From Candidatus Thiodiazotropha sp. CDECU1 (GTDB lineage Bacteria; Pseudomonadota; Gammaproteobacteria; Chromatiales; Chromatiaceae): a stretch of 64,000 nt of DNA. The translations under genes were made by a program, and so were the position numbers. This document shows, one piece after another, positions 11,630 to 23,245 of the stretch (position 1 is its first letter; every line of letters starts with the position of its first letter). Below the pieces are notes generated by a model. That model worked only from the letters and a program-made list of their open reading frames with translations, did no database searches and had not been told where the DNA came from. The stretch spans positions 3,162,001-3,226,000 of the forward strand of contig NZ_OY734020.1 in NCBI RefSeq assembly GCF_963455295.1, given 5' to 3'.

Positions 11630-13390
11630 CTATTCCTGTCCCTCCGGCTCTCCCATATAACCGGAAAACTTCAGACACTGTTTGCCATTGACCTCAACTA
11701 TCTGCACCGTCTCTCCACCGCCGCGACCAAATCCCTGTACCACCGCCTCTGTCGGAGATACGGGTTGCAATGGCACTCTGATCAGGTTGTCACTCAGATG
11801 GGGTGCGCGATAGTGGAGACAGAGCACACCATCCTGATCACTCAATTTAAGATCCTGAATCGAGAACTCTCCATCCGGATTGATGGTGCGATAGCTGCCT
11901 AATCGTTTTCTCCATACCGATTCCCATTGATCGGTTTCGATCCTGTTGCCCAACAAGATCTCATTACCGTTCCGATCCGCCACCAGCACATCCATGCCAT
12001 TGATCTCACGTTCACGTAATCGCAGATCGCCCAACACACGGTAACCATCCGGCAATTGCCTGATACTCTCCGGCGTAAGCCCCAAACTGCCATCCTCGAA
12101 GCGCACCAGATCGAGAATGCGTTCGATAATACAGGCACACAGCCTTGGTTGTTCGGCATCGACCATTAACAGCCCCAGGTCGGTTGCGTAGGCACCCTGA
12201 GGAGTGTCATAGCTGGCAGGACGGTGATGGGCAATCCGGCGCTGCGACTGTTCGGGAAGTACACCGTGTGTAGAGGCCGCCAATACAATAATGGCTGCCG
12301 CCAACTCCTTTGCGACCCGATTGCTATCGGCACCATTGGCCAATACAGCAATACCCAAGCCATGTTCCGGCAACAACATCATTTCAGCACCGAACAACAG
12401 GGTAGTGCCACCATGACGGACACGCTTTCCAACCACAGGATGATGATCGATAAACCAGCCGAACCCCGGTGATACACCCAATGAAACCTGGTCGGCCGCC
12501 GTCTGTGGCTGAAACATCTGCTTTAACAGTGAATCCGGCAGACCGGGGATATGGGATCCAAGCAGGGCGGTCATCAGCAACCCAAGATCCTCGCCAGTGG
12601 TATAGAGGCCCAGTGCCGGAGTATCTCTAAGGGGTGGTTGAGGCCTGCTGCTGCCGTCCAGGTGTCCTTCAGATAGTCTGGCCTTCAACTCCGCTGAAAG
12701 CTCAAAACCACTGCTATGCATACCCAGCGGGGTAAACAGGGCGCGCTGGATGAAGTCTGCATAGCGCTGGCCTGAACGCTCCTGTATCAGGTGTCCCAAC
12801 AGGTCATAACCGATATTCGAATAGCTATAGATCCTGTCCGGGTCGTAGGCGGCATACTCTTCATGCAGCAGGGTCGTCACTTGGGTAAAGGGCGTGTCCG
12901 TGTACATCCCTTTGCGCAGGTCGCTGGGGAGTCCACTGCGATGGCACAGCAGTTGCCGGGGTGTCAGGGGTGTTGAATCTTGCTGGTGATGACGTATGGA
13001 AAAACCTGACAGCTGGTCCTGCAACGCAAGATCCAGGTCGATCTTGTCTTCTGCAACAAGTTGCAGCACAGCAATCGCAGTGACAGGCTTGGTTAGTGAC
13101 CCAACCCTGAACAGGGTATCGATATCAACCCCTGCTCCGGTACGGCTGTTAGCGACACCGAACCCTTCAAGCCAAACCGGGCCTTGCCCGTCGACCAGAG
13201 CAATACTCAATCCCGGTACTATCTCTTCCTCCAACAACCGGGATATCAATTTCATCGACTCACTCCGCACTGCCGCCATATCGCCCTGGGGGAGGAGCCG
13301 GTTCTGTTCGGCCTGATGATCAAGGGTGGCGCAGGATGTGAGCACCAGCAGTATCAGTAGTGCTGGAAATGGCAGGAGTATTGGCGGCAC
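11630..13390 (-). CDS. Class C beta-lactamase-like serine hydrolase lipoprotein
   Basis: 586 residues. A lipobox (LVLTSC, Cys20) predicts a lipid-anchored envelope protein. The beta-lactamase/penicillin-binding fold follows, with SLTK (Ser98, Lys101) as the catalytic SxxK, YSN in a YSYSNIGYDLLG context, and HGG as the third motif (RHGGTTLLFGAEM). About 230 further residues form a beta-rich C-terminal domain common in this family. Members act as esterases or D-Ala-peptidases, and the substrate cannot be told. The start is GTG at 13388-13390 with GAGG 6 bases upstream. Confidence 0.88.
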   Translation of the reverse strand: MPPILLPFPALLILLVLTSCATLDHQAEQNRLLPQGDMAAVRSESMKLISRLLEEEIVPGLSIALVDGQGPVWLEGFGVANSRTGAGVDIDTLFRVGSLTKPVTAIAVLQLVAEDKIDLDLALQDQLSGFSIRHHQQDSTPLTPRQLLCHRSGLPSDLRKGMYTDTPFTQVTTLLHEEYAAYDPDRIYSYSNIGYDLLGHLIQERSGQRYADFIQRALFTPLGMHSSGFELSAELKARLSEGHLDGSSRPQPPLRDTPALGLYTTGEDLGLLMTALLGSHIPGLPDSLLKQMFQPQTAADQVSLGVSPGFGWFIDHHPVVGKRVRHGGTTLLFGAEMMLLPEHGLGIAVLANGADSNRVAKELAAAIIVLAASTHGVLPEQSQRRIAHHRPASYDTPQGAYATDLGLLMVDAEQPRLCACIIERILDLVRFEDGSLGLTPESIRQLPDGYRVLGDLRLREREINGMDVLVADRNGNEILLGNRIETDQWESVWRKRLGSYRTINPDGEFSIQDLKLSDQDGVLCLHYRAPHLSDNLIRVPLQPVSPTEAVVQGFGRGGGETVQIVEVNGKQCLKFSGYMGEPEGQE

Positions 13391-13711
13391 AGATCACCTC
13401 AATCTGATCAAATATGGACCAAGCAACCTAATCGACTGAGCCTTATCCCTTATGGCGAGTTAGTCGCACCTATACAACCTTTACGTCAGTTATTGGAAAT
13501 TGGATTCAATTCATAGAGGTAAATTCAACAATTTGCTGTTGAACCGGCGTTTAGATCTTTTGTTGCCCCTTTGTCACTAGTCTGATTTCTCCCATTTCAG
13601 CTAGTATTTTTCTATTATTTCAACTTGTTAAATCTGTAGGACAATTTCAGTGATCCCACCAGGGACCAGGCTTTGGGCGGGGCAAAGGGCCCCGCCCAAA
13701 GGAACTACTCA
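13391..13711. other. Intergenic region with strong hairpin
   Basis: This stretch separates the serine hydrolase start from the stop of the next minus-strand gene. It is AT-rich except for a 13-bp perfect hairpin at 13671-13701. I see no gene in it. Confidence 0.5.
13671..13701 (-). terminator. Perfect GC-rich hairpin without a T-run
   Basis: Arms CTTTGGGCGGGGC and GCCCCGCCCAAAG flank a five-base loop, 11 bases after the stop codon of the small secreted protein (13712-13996). No run of T follows on the minus strand, so it may stabilise the mRNA end or act with Rho rather than being a classic terminator. Confidence 0.5.
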
Positions 13712-13996
13712 CTACCAATCTACCTGTGCACCAACATCGATCAGGGTGCTTGCATATGCATCGCCGAACCCAGGCTGTTCCTTGTGGACGCCATTTGAGA
13801 AACCTTCCGAGTAGAGGAAGGAGCTCCCATACTGATCACCAATACCGGGTTGCATGGCCGTCGGCAGTGTGTTCGAGCTAGACAGTCCGATATAGCTGTC
13901 GTGACTGTTGCCGATGACCCCGTACAGATCGTCATAGGAGGTGGCGTAGAGGTTGCCGGACAAAATCATGGCTGCGGTTGCTAATAGAATTTTCAT
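13712..13996 (-). CDS. Small secreted protein, unknown function
   Basis: 94 residues with a short signal peptide (MKILLATAAMILSGNLYA) and a mature part rich in Ser, Gly and aromatic residues containing a loosely repeated motif (QPGIGDQYGSSFLYSEGF and QPGFGDAYASTLIDVG). No cysteine is present in the mature chain. The ATG at 13996 is chosen because AGAGG precedes it; an open frame extends 18 codons further but lacks a ribosome site. I recognise no family. Confidence 0.75.
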   Translation of the reverse strand: MKILLATAAMILSGNLYATSYDDLYGVIGNSHDSYIGLSSSNTLPTAMQPGIGDQYGSSFLYSEGFSNGVHKEQPGFGDAYASTLIDVGAQVDW

Positions 13997-14250
13997 TGTA
14001 ATATTCCTCTTATAGTCAAGTTGTTGGAAAGTGTAATTTGCTGCTTTCAAACATCTATACGAGGTCTATCGAGGATCGGATTCAATTACCCGACAAGTTT
14101 GGTCTGTTTTTGCTTCAGCGACCTGTGTCGCCCCTCGCAGATCCTTCCCGAAAATTATTCATGCAACAGTCATAATTCTGCAATATAAGCGTGGCATTCT
14201 TGAGTCGTTGACACATTGAGGGTAACTGCACCCATTGCGGGGAAAAGACC

Positions 14251-14487
14251 ATGCGCAGCGACACACACACCTTGAGACCCTTTAAGAATCCCACCTATAT
14301 CGATTACCTGGTTGGTTGGAAATATCTCTTCGACAGGCACTACAGGGCACATGTCCACAACCGCTGGTCCGATCAGCCCTGGTTTATCTCCGGGACAGAG
14401 ATGCTCGTAGGCATGGGCAGCATCCTGATCTCGAGCAGTCTCGGCGGGATACTGATGTTCATCATCTGGGATTATTGGCTGAATTAG
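14251..14487 (+). CDS. Small membrane protein, unknown function
   Basis: 78 residues with one C-terminal hydrophobic segment (about residues 50-72, MLVGMGSILISSSLGGILMF) after a basic/aromatic N-terminal part. It reads toward a bidirectional terminator shared with pnp. A clear ribosome site is not obvious (GGGGAAAAGACC precedes the ATG). I recognise no family, but the compact codon-consistent frame and terminator support a real gene. Confidence 0.6.
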   Translation: MRSDTHTLRPFKNPTYIDYLVGWKYLFDRHYRAHVHNRWSDQPWFISGTEMLVGMGSILISSSLGGILMFIIWDYWLN

Positions 14488-14530
14488 GAATACAAGACGA
14501 TTTAGGCTTGGATCTAAATCATCGAGCATA

Positions 14531-14559
14531 AAAAAAGGGGCCTGATCGGCCCCTTTTTT
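14531..14559. terminator. Bidirectional Rho-independent terminator
   Basis: Arms AAAAAAGGGGCC and GGCCCCTTTTTT with loop TGATC form a symmetric hairpin with A/T tracts on both sides. It ends the small plus-strand gene and, from the other side, the pnp operon. Confidence 0.95.
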
Positions 14560-14574
14560 ATTGCCTGGTACGGA

Positions 14575-16668
14575 TCAGGCCTCTTCAACCGCCTTCATGC
14601 TGAGACGAATACGGCCCTGTTTATCCACCTCGAGCACCTTGACCTTCACCATATCCCCCTCGGAGAGCTTGTCGCTGACCTTCTCCACACGTTCGTTGGA
14701 GATCTGTGAGATATGGACCAGCCCATCCTTGCCGGGCAGGATGGTGACGAAGGCGCCGAAATCCATCAGCTTGGCTACCTTGCCCTCATAGATGGTACCG
14801 ACCTCCACATCGGCAGTGATCAGTTCCACACGCTTGCGCGCCTCCTCACCGGCGGATTTATCCACCGAGAAGATCTTGACCACACCGTCATCGGTGATAT
14901 CGACAGTGGCGCCCGTCTCTTCGGTGATGGAGCGGATGGTCACGCCACCCTTGCCGATGACATCGCGTATCTTGTCCGGATTGATCTTGAACTCGATGAT
15001 GCGTGGGGCATGCTCAGACATCTCGTCACGATGGGCGTTGATGACGCTGTTCATCTCGCCAAGGATGTGCAGACGTCCCTCTTTGGCCTGATCCAGGGCG
15101 ATCTCCATGATCTCCTTGGTGATACCGTTGATCTTGATATCCATCTGCAGGGCATTGATGCCATCCTCGGTACCGGCCACTTTGAAGTCCATATCGCCCA
15201 GGTGATCCTCGTCACCCATGATGTCGGTCAATACCGCGAACTTGTCTCCCTCTTTGATCAGACCCATGGCCACGCCGGCCACAGGCGCCTTGATCGGCAC
15301 ACCCGCATCCATCAATGCCAGACTGGTGCCGCACACGGAAGCCATGGAGGAGGAGCCGTTGGACTCCGTGATCTCCGAGACCACGCGAATCGCGTAGGGG
15401 AAATCGCCGATGGTGGGCATACAGGCAAGCACACCGCGCTTGGCCAGACGGCCGTGACCGATTTCACGTCGCTTCGGACTACCGACACGCCCTGTCTCAC
15501 CCACACAGAATGGGGGAAAGTTATAGTGCAGCATGAAGTGCTCACGACGGGAGCCTTCCAGTGCATCGATGATCTGGGAATCGCGCTCCGTGCCCAAGGT
15601 GGTAACCACCAGGGCCTGGGTCTCGCCACGGGTGAACAGGGCGGAGCCGTGGGTTCTTGGCAAAACACCGGTACGCACCGCGATAGGACGAACCGTACGC
15701 GTGTCACGCCCATCGATACGGGGTTCCCCATCCAGGACACGGCCCCGGACAAGGCGCTTTTTCAGCTTCTCGAGGGCCCCTTTGACATCGTCGGCACTCC
15801 AGCGTGGCTCCGCCTCATCTTCCGGGCAGAGCTTCGCCACCGTCGCCGCCACGACTTCGTCGATGGCCCCATAGCGATCAAGCTTGTCGGCAATGCGATA
15901 GGCATCTCCGATGCCCTGGGCGGCCTCGGCCTCGATCGCGGCGGTAAGATCCGCATCCTGTTCCGGCGCTGCAAACTCGGCTGCCGGTTTGTTGACCTCG
16001 GCTGCCAGCTCTTTGATCGCCTGGATGACGATCTGAGACTTTTCATGACCGAACAATACCGCACCCAGCATGACCTCTTCCGAGAGCTGATTCGCCTCGG
16101 ATTCAACCATCAATACAGCCTCTTCCGTACCCGCGACAATCAGGTCCAGATCGGAATCGGGATTGATGCCGGTGGTGGCGGTATTCAGAATGTACTCGCC
16201 ATCCTTATAGCCGACACGGGCAGCGCCCACCGGACCCTGAAAGGGCAGACCGGAGATCGCGAGGGCCGCGGAAGTACCGATCAGTGAGGGTATCTCGGGA
16301 TCTACCGCCGGGTTCAGGGACATCACAGTGATAATGACCTGAACCTCGCTGGTGAACCCTTTTGGGAACAGCGGGCGAATCGGGCGATCGATGAGTCTTG
16401 CGGTGAGAATCTCCTTTTCGCTCGGACGACCTTCACGGCGAAAAAAACCGCCGGGGATCATGCCGGCGGCATAGGTCTTCTCTTGATAGTCCACGGTCAA
16501 TGGAAAAAAGTCCCGCGGGATTCTGCTCTGCGCTTCAACCACGGTTACCTGGACCACGGTGTCATCCACGTTAACCATGACTGCGCCATCGGCCTGCCTT
16601 GCTATCTCACCGGTTTCGATGGAGACCTTATTGTCTCCCCATTGAAATTCTTTTTTAATTAATGTCAC
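14575..16668 (-). CDS. pnp: Polynucleotide phosphorylase
   Basis: 3'-5' phosphorolytic exoribonuclease and degradosome core. 697 residues: two RNase PH domains (about 1-220 and 310-545, the second with SSSMASVCG and [20 protein letters not shown]), then a KH domain ([15 protein letters not shown]) and an S1 domain ([18 protein letters not shown]). Length and domain order match the family. It lies 36 bases after rpsO, the usual gamma-proteobacterial pairing in which the intergenic region is an RNase III target. Confidence 0.98.
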   Translation of the reverse strand: MTLIKKEFQWGDNKVSIETGEIARQADGAVMVNVDDTVVQVTVVEAQSRIPRDFFPLTVDYQEKTYAAGMIPGGFFRREGRPSEKEILTARLIDRPIRPLFPKGFTSEVQVIITVMSLNPAVDPEIPSLIGTSAALAISGLPFQGPVGAARVGYKDGEYILNTATTGINPDSDLDLIVAGTEEAVLMVESEANQLSEEVMLGAVLFGHEKSQIVIQAIKELAAEVNKPAAEFAAPEQDADLTAAIEAEAAQGIGDAYRIADKLDRYGAIDEVVAATVAKLCPEDEAEPRWSADDVKGALEKLKKRLVRGRVLDGEPRIDGRDTRTVRPIAVRTGVLPRTHGSALFTRGETQALVVTTLGTERDSQIIDALEGSRREHFMLHYNFPPFCVGETGRVGSPKRREIGHGRLAKRGVLACMPTIGDFPYAIRVVSEITESNGSSSMASVCGTSLALMDAGVPIKAPVAGVAMGLIKEGDKFAVLTDIMGDEDHLGDMDFKVAGTEDGINALQMDIKINGITKEIMEIALDQAKEGRLHILGEMNSVINAHRDEMSEHAPRIIEFKINPDKIRDVIGKGGVTIRSITEETGATVDITDDGVVKIFSVDKSAGEEARKRVELITADVEVGTIYEGKVAKLMDFGAFVTILPGKDGLVHISQISNERVEKVSDKLSEGDMVKVKVLEVDKQGRIRLSMKAVEEA

Positions 16669-16704
16669 TTTGGAATCCTTGGATAATTGAAGTTGCAGGA
16701 CGGA

Positions 16705-16974
16705 TTAGCGACGCAGACCAAGACTGCTGATCAGCTCTTTGTAACGCTCTTGGTCCTCACTTTTCAGATAGTCCAAAAGCTTGCGACGGGAGTTAACGAG
16801 ACGCACCAGACCTTGACGGGAGTGGTGATCCTGTTTGTGTTCTTTGAAGTGCTCTGTGAGCTGAGTAATGCGGCTGGTCATCAGGGCGACCTGTACTTCC
16901 GGGGAGCCTGTATCTCCAGGGGCCCGTTGGTAGGCTTCGATGACTGATTTCTTTTCTGCTGCACTCATTGACAT
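16705..16974 (-). CDS. rpsO: 30S ribosomal protein S15
   Basis: 89 residues beginning MSMSAAEKK and containing [15 protein letters not shown] and [22 protein letters not shown], the four-helix S15 fold. The ATG at 16974 is chosen because GAGGAG lies about 7 bases upstream and because it gives the exact family length. A longer open frame adds 15 non-homologous residues. Confidence 0.98.
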   Translation of the reverse strand: MSMSAAEKKSVIEAYQRAPGDTGSPEVQVALMTSRITQLTEHFKEHKQDHHSRQGLVRLVNSRRKLLDYLKSEDQERYKELISSLGLRR

Positions 16975-17168
16975 GACGTTTCTCCTCTTGGTTACGTCGA
17001 TGAAACTGGCCCTGTTCAAGGCCTACCCGACAATGAGTTCAGGCAGGCCGGACCGGTGTAAAAATCGTTTTTATCCAGGCTGTGCCTGGAAAGATCGCGT
17101 AGTATGCGCGTTCTGGGCCGCCACAGCAACCCAATATCCACTGTTTGTGAAGAGTTTCTTTCTGCAAT

Positions 17169-18092
17169 TCAATTTGTTACCTGCATGAGCCTTTTCGGCG
17201 CCACGCGGCCATCATCGAGAATCTGGCCAACACCGATAAAATCGGTCTGATTGGTATAGAGACGCACCCAACCACTGGTGGGGGCATTCGGGACCAGGAT
17301 CGGTTGGCCCTGTTTCATGTAAAAGGTGGCATCCGCAGACAGCTCCACCTGGGGCCACTCGGCCAATGCGCTCTCCAAGGGCAGCAGCCAATCATCCATC
17401 TCCTGAAACAGCTTGTCGGAGAAGGCCTGCCGCACCTCATCCAGGGTCACCATCGACTGATCGTCGTAGGGCCCGACCCCGGTACGCCGCAGACCACTGA
17501 CATAGGCGCCGCAACCCAGCTGTTTACCGATATCCTCGGCGAGGGTACGTACATAGGTACCCTTTGAACAGTGCACATCCATCTCAAACTCGGGCAGGGA
17601 GAAATCGAGCAACTGCAATGCGTGGATATTGATGGCACGGGGTTCGCGCTCGACCTCCAGCCCTTTACGCGCCAGCTTGTAGAGTCGTTCGCCCTGATGC
17701 TTGATGGCGGAGTACATGGGCGGCAGCTGTTGCTGCTCTCCCAGAAAGTCAGTCAGGGTATCCCGCAACATCGTTTCCGTGACACCACTCGGATCGGCCT
17801 GTTCCAACACCTCACCTTCGGCATCGGCGGTGGTTCTGGTCTCTCCCAGCTTGACTCTCACCCGGTAGTGCTTATCCGCATCCAGGAGAAACGCAGAGAG
17901 CTTTGTGGCCTCGCCAAAGCAGATCGGCAACAGACCGGTGGCGAGTGGATCGAGGCTGCCCGTATGTCCGGCCTTTGCGGCCTTATACAGAAACTTCACC
18001 TCCTGTAAGGCCTTGTTCGATGTCATACCTGCAGGTTTGTCGAGCAGCAATACACCACTGATATTGCGCCCTCTGTTGCGACGACGTCCCAT
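17169..18092 (-). CDS. truB: tRNA pseudouridine55 synthase
   Basis: Makes the universal pseudouridine 55 in the T-loop of tRNA. GHTGSLDPLATGLLP near residue 40 contains the catalytic Asp of the TruB family. SKGTYVRTLAEDIG and the C-terminal PUA-like segment (VELSADATFYMKQGQP) are also present. 307 residues is typical. It lies between rbfA and rpsO in the conserved translation operon. Confidence 0.97.
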   Translation of the reverse strand: MGRRRNRGRNISGVLLLDKPAGMTSNKALQEVKFLYKAAKAGHTGSLDPLATGLLPICFGEATKLSAFLLDADKHYRVRVKLGETRTTADAEGEVLEQADPSGVTETMLRDTLTDFLGEQQQLPPMYSAIKHQGERLYKLARKGLEVEREPRAINIHALQLLDFSLPEFEMDVHCSKGTYVRTLAEDIGKQLGCGAYVSGLRRTGVGPYDDQSMVTLDEVRQAFSDKLFQEMDDWLLPLESALAEWPQVELSADATFYMKQGQPILVPNAPTSGWVRLYTNQTDFIGVGQILDDGRVAPKRLMQVTN

Positions 18093-18129
18093 ACATTTAC
18101 TCTAATTATCGCTAATTCGTGAGATAGGA

Positions 18130-18498
18130 TTAATCCAGGTCGGTGTGGTTTTCCTTCACCGCTTGATCAATCAAGGTGGATAGATGCTCCCCCTGTTCCA
18201 CAGAGGTATCGTAGACAAAGCTCAACTTCGGTATCGAACGCAATTTCATGTGCTGACCCAACAACCAGCGCAGATGACCGGCCATTTGGTTCAGGTGTTC
18301 GACGCTCTCTTTCTGAGTAAGCGACGCAGACATGGTGGTGAAGAAAATCTTCGCCTGGGAGAGATCCCGAACCACCCGGGCTTCCTGGACAGTAACCAGT
18401 CCCAGAGCCGGGTCCTTGACCTCTTGCCTGATCAGCCCCGCCAACTCCCGCTGCAGTTCCGCACCGATACGGTCTGTTCGTTTAAAATCACGCGGCAT
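18130..18498 (-). CDS. rbfA: Ribosome-binding factor A
   Basis: 122-residue KH-fold protein for maturation of the 30S subunit at the 17S/16S 5' end and for cold growth. RTDRIGAELQRELAGLIR at the start and IPKLSFVYDTSVEQGEHL near residue 95 are characteristic. It begins 5 bases after infB ends. Confidence 0.96.
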   Translation of the reverse strand: MPRDFKRTDRIGAELQRELAGLIRQEVKDPALGLVTVQEARVVRDLSQAKIFFTTMSASLTQKESVEHLNQMAGHLRWLLGQHMKLRSIPKLSFVYDTSVEQGEHLSTLIDQAVKENHTDLD

Positions 18499-18503
18499 AG
18501 TAA

Positions 18504-21086
18504 TTATACGTTCCGCATCACTTCAGTACGTTCGAAGACCTCGATCTGGTCACCCACCTGCACATCGTTGTAGTTCTTTACACCGATACCGCACTCCATG
18601 CCGTTTTTCACTTCAGCCACATCATCCTTGAAGCGGCGCAGGGACTCCAAGGCGCCCTCGTAAATCACCACGTTGTCACGCAATACACGTATCGGGTTGT
18701 TGCGTTTCACCATACCTTCGATGACCATGCAACCGGCGATCGCGCCAAGCTTGGAGTTGCGGAACACATCGCGCACCTCGGCCAGGCCGATGATCTCCTC
18801 GCGAATCTCCGGCGAGAGCATGCCCGAAATGGCCTTTTTCACATCATCGATGATCTCGTAGATGATGCCGTAGTAGCGCATGTCGATGCCTTGCTCTTCA
18901 ACCACCCGGCGCGCACCTGCATCGGCACGCACATTGAAACCGATAATGATGGCATTGGATGTCACCGCCAGGTTGGCATCGGATTCGTTGATTCCACCGA
19001 CACCCGAAGCGACCACGCCCACCTTCACCTCGTCGGTGGAGGTGTTGGTCAATGCCTCTTTCAATGCCTCGACACTGCCTTGTACGTCTGCCTTGACGAT
19101 CACATTCAGGGTCTGGGTCTCACCCTCTTCCATCTGGGTGAACATCTCGTCCAGTTTCGCTGCCTTCTGCGCCGCCAGACGGGTATCCCGCTGCTTGTCA
19201 TGGCGCAGTTCGGCGATCTCCCGAGCACGTCGCTCATCGCTGACCACGCGTACATCATCGCCCGCTTCCGGGGTGCCTGAGAGGCCGAGCACCACCACCG
19301 GTATGGAAGGCCCCGCCGTTTTGATGGCACGCCCGTTCTCATCGAACATGGCGCGTACGCGACCATACTCCTTACCTGATACGATGACATCGCCACGATT
19401 CAACGTACCCGACTGTACCAGCACGGTGGCAACCGGCCCCCGGCCCTTGTCCAGGGAGGATTCCACGATCGATCCCGTGGCGTTGCCATCCTGTACCGCC
19501 TTCAGTTCCAGCACCTCGGCCTGCAGCAGTACGGCATCGAGTAGTTCGTCAATACCTTCGCCTGTCTTGGCGGAGACTTTCACGAACATGGTGTCACCAC
19601 CCCAATCCTCAGGTATCACCTCCTCCTGGGAGAGCTCCTGAGTGACCCGGTCGGGATTCGCCTCCTCTTTGTCGATCTTGTTGATGGCGACAATCAGCGG
19701 TACTTGTGCTGCCTTGGCATGTTGAATCGCCTCCTTGGTCTGGGGCATCACACCATCGTCTGCCGATACCACCAGAATAACGATGTCAGTCACTTTGGCG
19801 CCACGGGCACGCATCGCGGTAAAGGCGGCGTGTCCCGGGGTATCCAGGAAGGAGACAGTGCCCTTGTCGGTATCCACGTGGTAGGCACCGATGTGCTGGG
19901 TGATACCACCCGCTTCACCCGCCGCGACACGGCTGGTGCGAATATAATCAAGGAGTGAGGTCTTGCCATGATCCACATGTCCCATGATAGTGACCACAGG
20001 CGGTCGAGCGACAGCCTCACCTACCGTCTCTTCCTCCTCCATGCTCAGCAGATCGGCTTCAACATCTTCGTCGCGCTGATGAACCGGCACATGCCCCATC
20101 TCCTCAACCACGAGAATTGCCGTGTCACGATCCAGGGGTTGATTGATGGTCACCATCATGCCCATTTTCATTAACACCTTGATGACTTCGGCGGCCTTGA
20201 TGGACATCCGCTGGGCCAACTCGGCCACGGTGATGCTTTCAGGTATCTTGACTTCGTGGACAACCGGGCTGGTGGGCCGTTGAAAAGCGTGTTGTGCGTC
20301 ACTGCCGGCCGCGGCAGTGGCTCTTCTCTGCTTGGCGGGTTTTTTCTTACGCCGTCCCTTCGCGCCATCAGCCACATGCAGCTCTTTACGCTCCAAGCGC
20401 TGCTCTCCCTCGAGCTCCTTACCCTCACGCTTGCTCTCTTTACGACCCTTCTTGCCGCGTCCGGACTCCGGTTTGGGCGCAGGTTTTTCCGGCTCTGCCT
20501 TGGCAGGCTCTTCTGCTTTGAGTAATTCCGCTTCCACCGCCTTACGTGCAGCCTCCTCTTCAGCTGCCTTCTGCACAGCCTCCTCTTCAGCCTTCTTGGC
20601 CGCTTCCTCTTCAGCCCTTTTTGCCGCCTCGGCAGCCTTGCGCGCTTCGATTTCAGCCTCCACGGCAGCCCTTTCCCTTGCCTGCTCGTCGAGGGCCTTA
20701 CGCGCCTCTTCCGCCTCTTTTGACTTACGTTCGTCAGTTTCCACGTTGCCGCGTTTGACGTAGGTACGTTTTTTACGCACCTCCACACTGACCGTCTTGG
20801 CAGGTGTCGACGATGTGCGACTCATGGTACTGCGTGAAGCTGTGGGCTGACGTAATTCACTGACGGTTTTACGACGTAAAGTTACCTTGCTTGGTGCTGT
20901 CACACCGGCACTCTTTTGCTTGCCATGACTTTCACGCAGATAGTGCAACAGCTTGGCTTTTTCCTCATCGGATATCCTATCGTCAGGCGTTTTGGCCTGG
21001 ATACCCGCATCCTCCAGCTGTTCCATCAAGCGATCGGCAGGGATACCAACGACATTTGCAAGTTGTGCTACCGTTACTTCACTCAT
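18504..21086 (-). CDS. infB: Translation initiation factor IF-2
   Basis: GTPase delivering fMet-tRNA to the 30S subunit. 860 residues. An N-terminal IF2-N domain ([20 protein letters not shown]), a long Lys/Ala/Glu-rich coiled linker (about 120-270), a second IF2-N domain, then the G domain with [12 protein letters not shown] (about residue 365), [15 protein letters not shown] and [11 protein letters not shown], and finally the beta-barrel and C2 fMet-binding domains. Internal starts giving shorter isoforms, as in E. coli, are possible but not demonstrated. Confidence 0.98.
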   Translation of the reverse strand: MSEVTVAQLANVVGIPADRLMEQLEDAGIQAKTPDDRISDEEKAKLLHYLRESHGKQKSAGVTAPSKVTLRRKTVSELRQPTASRSTMSRTSSTPAKTVSVEVRKKRTYVKRGNVETDERKSKEAEEARKALDEQARERAAVEAEIEARKAAEAAKRAEEEAAKKAEEEAVQKAAEEEAARKAVEAELLKAEEPAKAEPEKPAPKPESGRGKKGRKESKREGKELEGEQRLERKELHVADGAKGRRKKKPAKQRRATAAAGSDAQHAFQRPTSPVVHEVKIPESITVAELAQRMSIKAAEVIKVLMKMGMMVTINQPLDRDTAILVVEEMGHVPVHQRDEDVEADLLSMEEEETVGEAVARPPVVTIMGHVDHGKTSLLDYIRTSRVAAGEAGGITQHIGAYHVDTDKGTVSFLDTPGHAAFTAMRARGAKVTDIVILVVSADDGVMPQTKEAIQHAKAAQVPLIVAINKIDKEEANPDRVTQELSQEEVIPEDWGGDTMFVKVSAKTGEGIDELLDAVLLQAEVLELKAVQDGNATGSIVESSLDKGRGPVATVLVQSGTLNRGDVIVSGKEYGRVRAMFDENGRAIKTAGPSIPVVVLGLSGTPEAGDDVRVVSDERRAREIAELRHDKQRDTRLAAQKAAKLDEMFTQMEEGETQTLNVIVKADVQGSVEALKEALTNTSTDEVKVGVVASGVGGINESDANLAVTSNAIIIGFNVRADAGARRVVEEQGIDMRYYGIIYEIIDDVKKAISGMLSPEIREEIIGLAEVRDVFRNSKLGAIAGCMVIEGMVKRNNPIRVLRDNVVIYEGALESLRRFKDDVAEVKNGMECGIGVKNYNDVQVGDQIEVFERTEVMRNV

Positions 21087-21177
21087 ACATCAGGCCTCTT
21101 GTATTTGCCTTATCCATCTATTCCTAAATTTATACCTACATACCGGACTCTCATGCGGTGTAAGGATTCACAACCAC

Positions 21178-22671
21178 TTATTTCGCTTCTTCAAACCAAG
21201 GTGCACGGGCTGTCATGATCAGCTCTCCTGCGCGATCCTCATCCATACCATCGATCTCCATCAGATCATCGATGGACTGTTCAGCCAGATCCTCCATGGT
21301 GACAACACCTTTACCTGCTAGTTTAAACGCGAGCTGCTTGTCCATGCCCTGCATGGTCAATAGATCATCAGCGGGTTCGCGAAACGCCTCTTCATTGGCG
21401 ATAGCCCGGGTCAACAGAAAATCCTTCGCCCGGTTGCGCAGCTCGTTGATCAGATCCTCGTCAAACTCTTCAATGGTGAGCATCTCCTCGATCGGGACGT
21501 AGGCGACCTCGTCAACACTGGTAAATCCTTCCTGCACCAGTATTGCAGCCACATCCTCGTCCACGTCCAGCTGCTCCATGAAGTTATCCATGAAACCCTT
21601 GGCTTCGGATTCACTCTTCTCCGCCGCCTGGGCTTCATCCATTACATTCAATTCCCAGCCGGACAACTGACTTGCCAAGCGGACGTTCTGCCCGCCGCGA
21701 CCGATCGCCTGGGAGAGATTCTCTTCACTCACCGCCACATCCATGGTGTGAGAGTCTTCATCCACGACGATGGAGACCACGTCCGCCGGTGACATGGCAT
21801 TGATCACATACTGTGCCGGGTTCTCATTCCAGAGAATGATGTCGACACGTTCCCCGTTCAGTTCATTGGAGACCGCCTGTACCCTTGAGCCACGCATACC
21901 GACACAGGCCCCCACGGGATCGATACGCTGATCGTGTGCCTTGACCGCGATCTTGGCACGCAGGCCGGGATCACGGGCGGCGCTCTTGATCTCGATCAGC
22001 CCCTCACCCACTTCCGGCACCTCAAGCTTGAACAGCTCGATCAACAGTTCCGGCATGGTACGGCTGATGAAAAGTTGCGGACCCCGGGGCTCAGAGCGAA
22101 TTTCATAGAGGTATCCGCGGATACGGTCACCCACCCGGATCGACTCCTTGGGAATCATATGTTCACGCCCGATGAAGGCCTCCGCATTGCCTCCCAGGTC
22201 AAGAAAGATATTGCCGCGATCGATACGCTTGACGACGCCGGTAACCAGCTCCCCTTCGCGCCCTTGATAGGCCTCGACCACCTTCGCCCTCTCGGCTTCC
22301 CGTACCTTTTGTACGATCACCTGCTTGGCGGCCTGGGCGGCGATGCGACCGAACTCTATGGATTCGATCGGCTCTTCGACGAAATCACCGACTTGGATAT
22401 CGGGATTTTCCTCTTTTGCCACATCCAGGATAACTTGGCGCAGCGGCGCATCCGGCTCATCTTCCGAATAGGCCTCTACCACTTCCCAACGACGAAAGGT
22501 GTCGTAATCGCCAGTGGTCCTGTCGATTGCCACACGCACCAGAATATCATCACCGTTACGCTTACGGGTGGCGGATGCCAAAGCAGCTTCAATGGCCTCA
22601 AAGATGATCCTTTTTCCGACATCCTTCTCATTGGAAACCGCATCTACGACCAGCAATATCTCTTTACTCAT
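21178..22671 (-). CDS. nusA: Transcription termination/antitermination factor NusA
   Basis: Binds RNA polymerase and nut/boxA RNA. About 497 residues: N-terminal RNAP-binding domain, S1 domain ([21 protein letters not shown]), two KH domains ([14 protein letters not shown], then [20 protein letters not shown] and [20 protein letters not shown]), and two C-terminal acidic repeats (about 365-425 and 440-495), an arrangement found in Gammaproteobacteria. The ATG at 22671 follows a TTG in frame that is less likely to start translation. Confidence 0.97.
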   Translation of the reverse strand: MSKEILLVVDAVSNEKDVGKRIIFEAIEAALASATRKRNGDDILVRVAIDRTTGDYDTFRRWEVVEAYSEDEPDAPLRQVILDVAKEENPDIQVGDFVEEPIESIEFGRIAAQAAKQVIVQKVREAERAKVVEAYQGREGELVTGVVKRIDRGNIFLDLGGNAEAFIGREHMIPKESIRVGDRIRGYLYEIRSEPRGPQLFISRTMPELLIELFKLEVPEVGEGLIEIKSAARDPGLRAKIAVKAHDQRIDPVGACVGMRGSRVQAVSNELNGERVDIILWNENPAQYVINAMSPADVVSIVVDEDSHTMDVAVSEENLSQAIGRGGQNVRLASQLSGWELNVMDEAQAAEKSESEAKGFMDNFMEQLDVDEDVAAILVQEGFTSVDEVAYVPIEEMLTIEEFDEDLINELRNRAKDFLLTRAIANEEAFREPADDLLTMQGMDKQLAFKLAGKGVVTMEDLAEQSIDDLMEIDGMDEDRAGELIMTARAPWFEEAK

Positions 22672-22686
22672 CAATTGTTTCCCAAT

Positions 22687-23145
22687 TTAAATATCCGGTA
22701 TCAAACGTGCCGAATCGATCAGGTCAATCGTTATCCCATGGACTTTCCCATCTTCCTCGATCAGAACCTGATTCTCGGCCACGCCCCGAAGTACACCGCT
22801 AAAACGGTGACGACCTTCAATTTTGGTGTGGGTCTTAACCCGCACCTTGTTTCCCTGGAATCGCTCAAAATGCTCACGCTCAAACAGGGGGCGATCCAAG
22901 CCTGGTGAAGAGACCTCAAGCTGGTACTGCTCCTTGATCGGGTCCTCCACGTCCAGCACGCCGCTGATCTGGTGACTGACCTGTACACAGTCATCAACAC
23001 CGATGCCATCGGCATGATCGATGTAGACCCGCAGCAGTGCGCCGCCTTTGCCCTGCCCTGTCATCTCCAAGCCAACCAACTCATAGCCCAGCAGCTCTAC
23101 TTCAGCACGGACCAGTGACTTCAATTTTTCCGGAGCCGATCGCAT
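22687..23145 (-). CDS. rimP: Ribosome maturation factor RimP
   Basis: 152 residues, first gene of the operon. Contains the RimP N-terminal alpha/beta domain (GYELVGLEMTGQGKGGALLRVYID) and the C-terminal SH3-like part (VEDPIKEQYQLEVSSPGLDRPLF). Needed for 30S maturation. nusA follows 15 bases after its stop. The promoter of the whole rimP-pnp operon should lie in the roughly 100 bases upstream of 23145. Confidence 0.96.
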   Translation of the reverse strand: MRSAPEKLKSLVRAEVELLGYELVGLEMTGQGKGGALLRVYIDHADGIGVDDCVQVSHQISGVLDVEDPIKEQYQLEVSSPGLDRPLFEREHFERFQGNKVRVKTHTKIEGRHRFSGVLRGVAENQVLIEEDGKVHGITIDLIDSARLIPDI

Positions 23146-23245
23146 TTCTTCACCGCATAAAAAATGGGCACATGGCCCATCCGATGTCTTCGATTACCGA
23201 TACCCGGGTGGATACAGATCCCTGCCAGGGTATTTGCTCGAAAAC

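Noticed and set aside
14713-16287. Long plus-strand open frame (524 codons) opposite pnp
   Set aside because: It is antisense to a certain gene with normal codon bias and has no protein-like features. It arises from the GC-rich coding bias of pnp.
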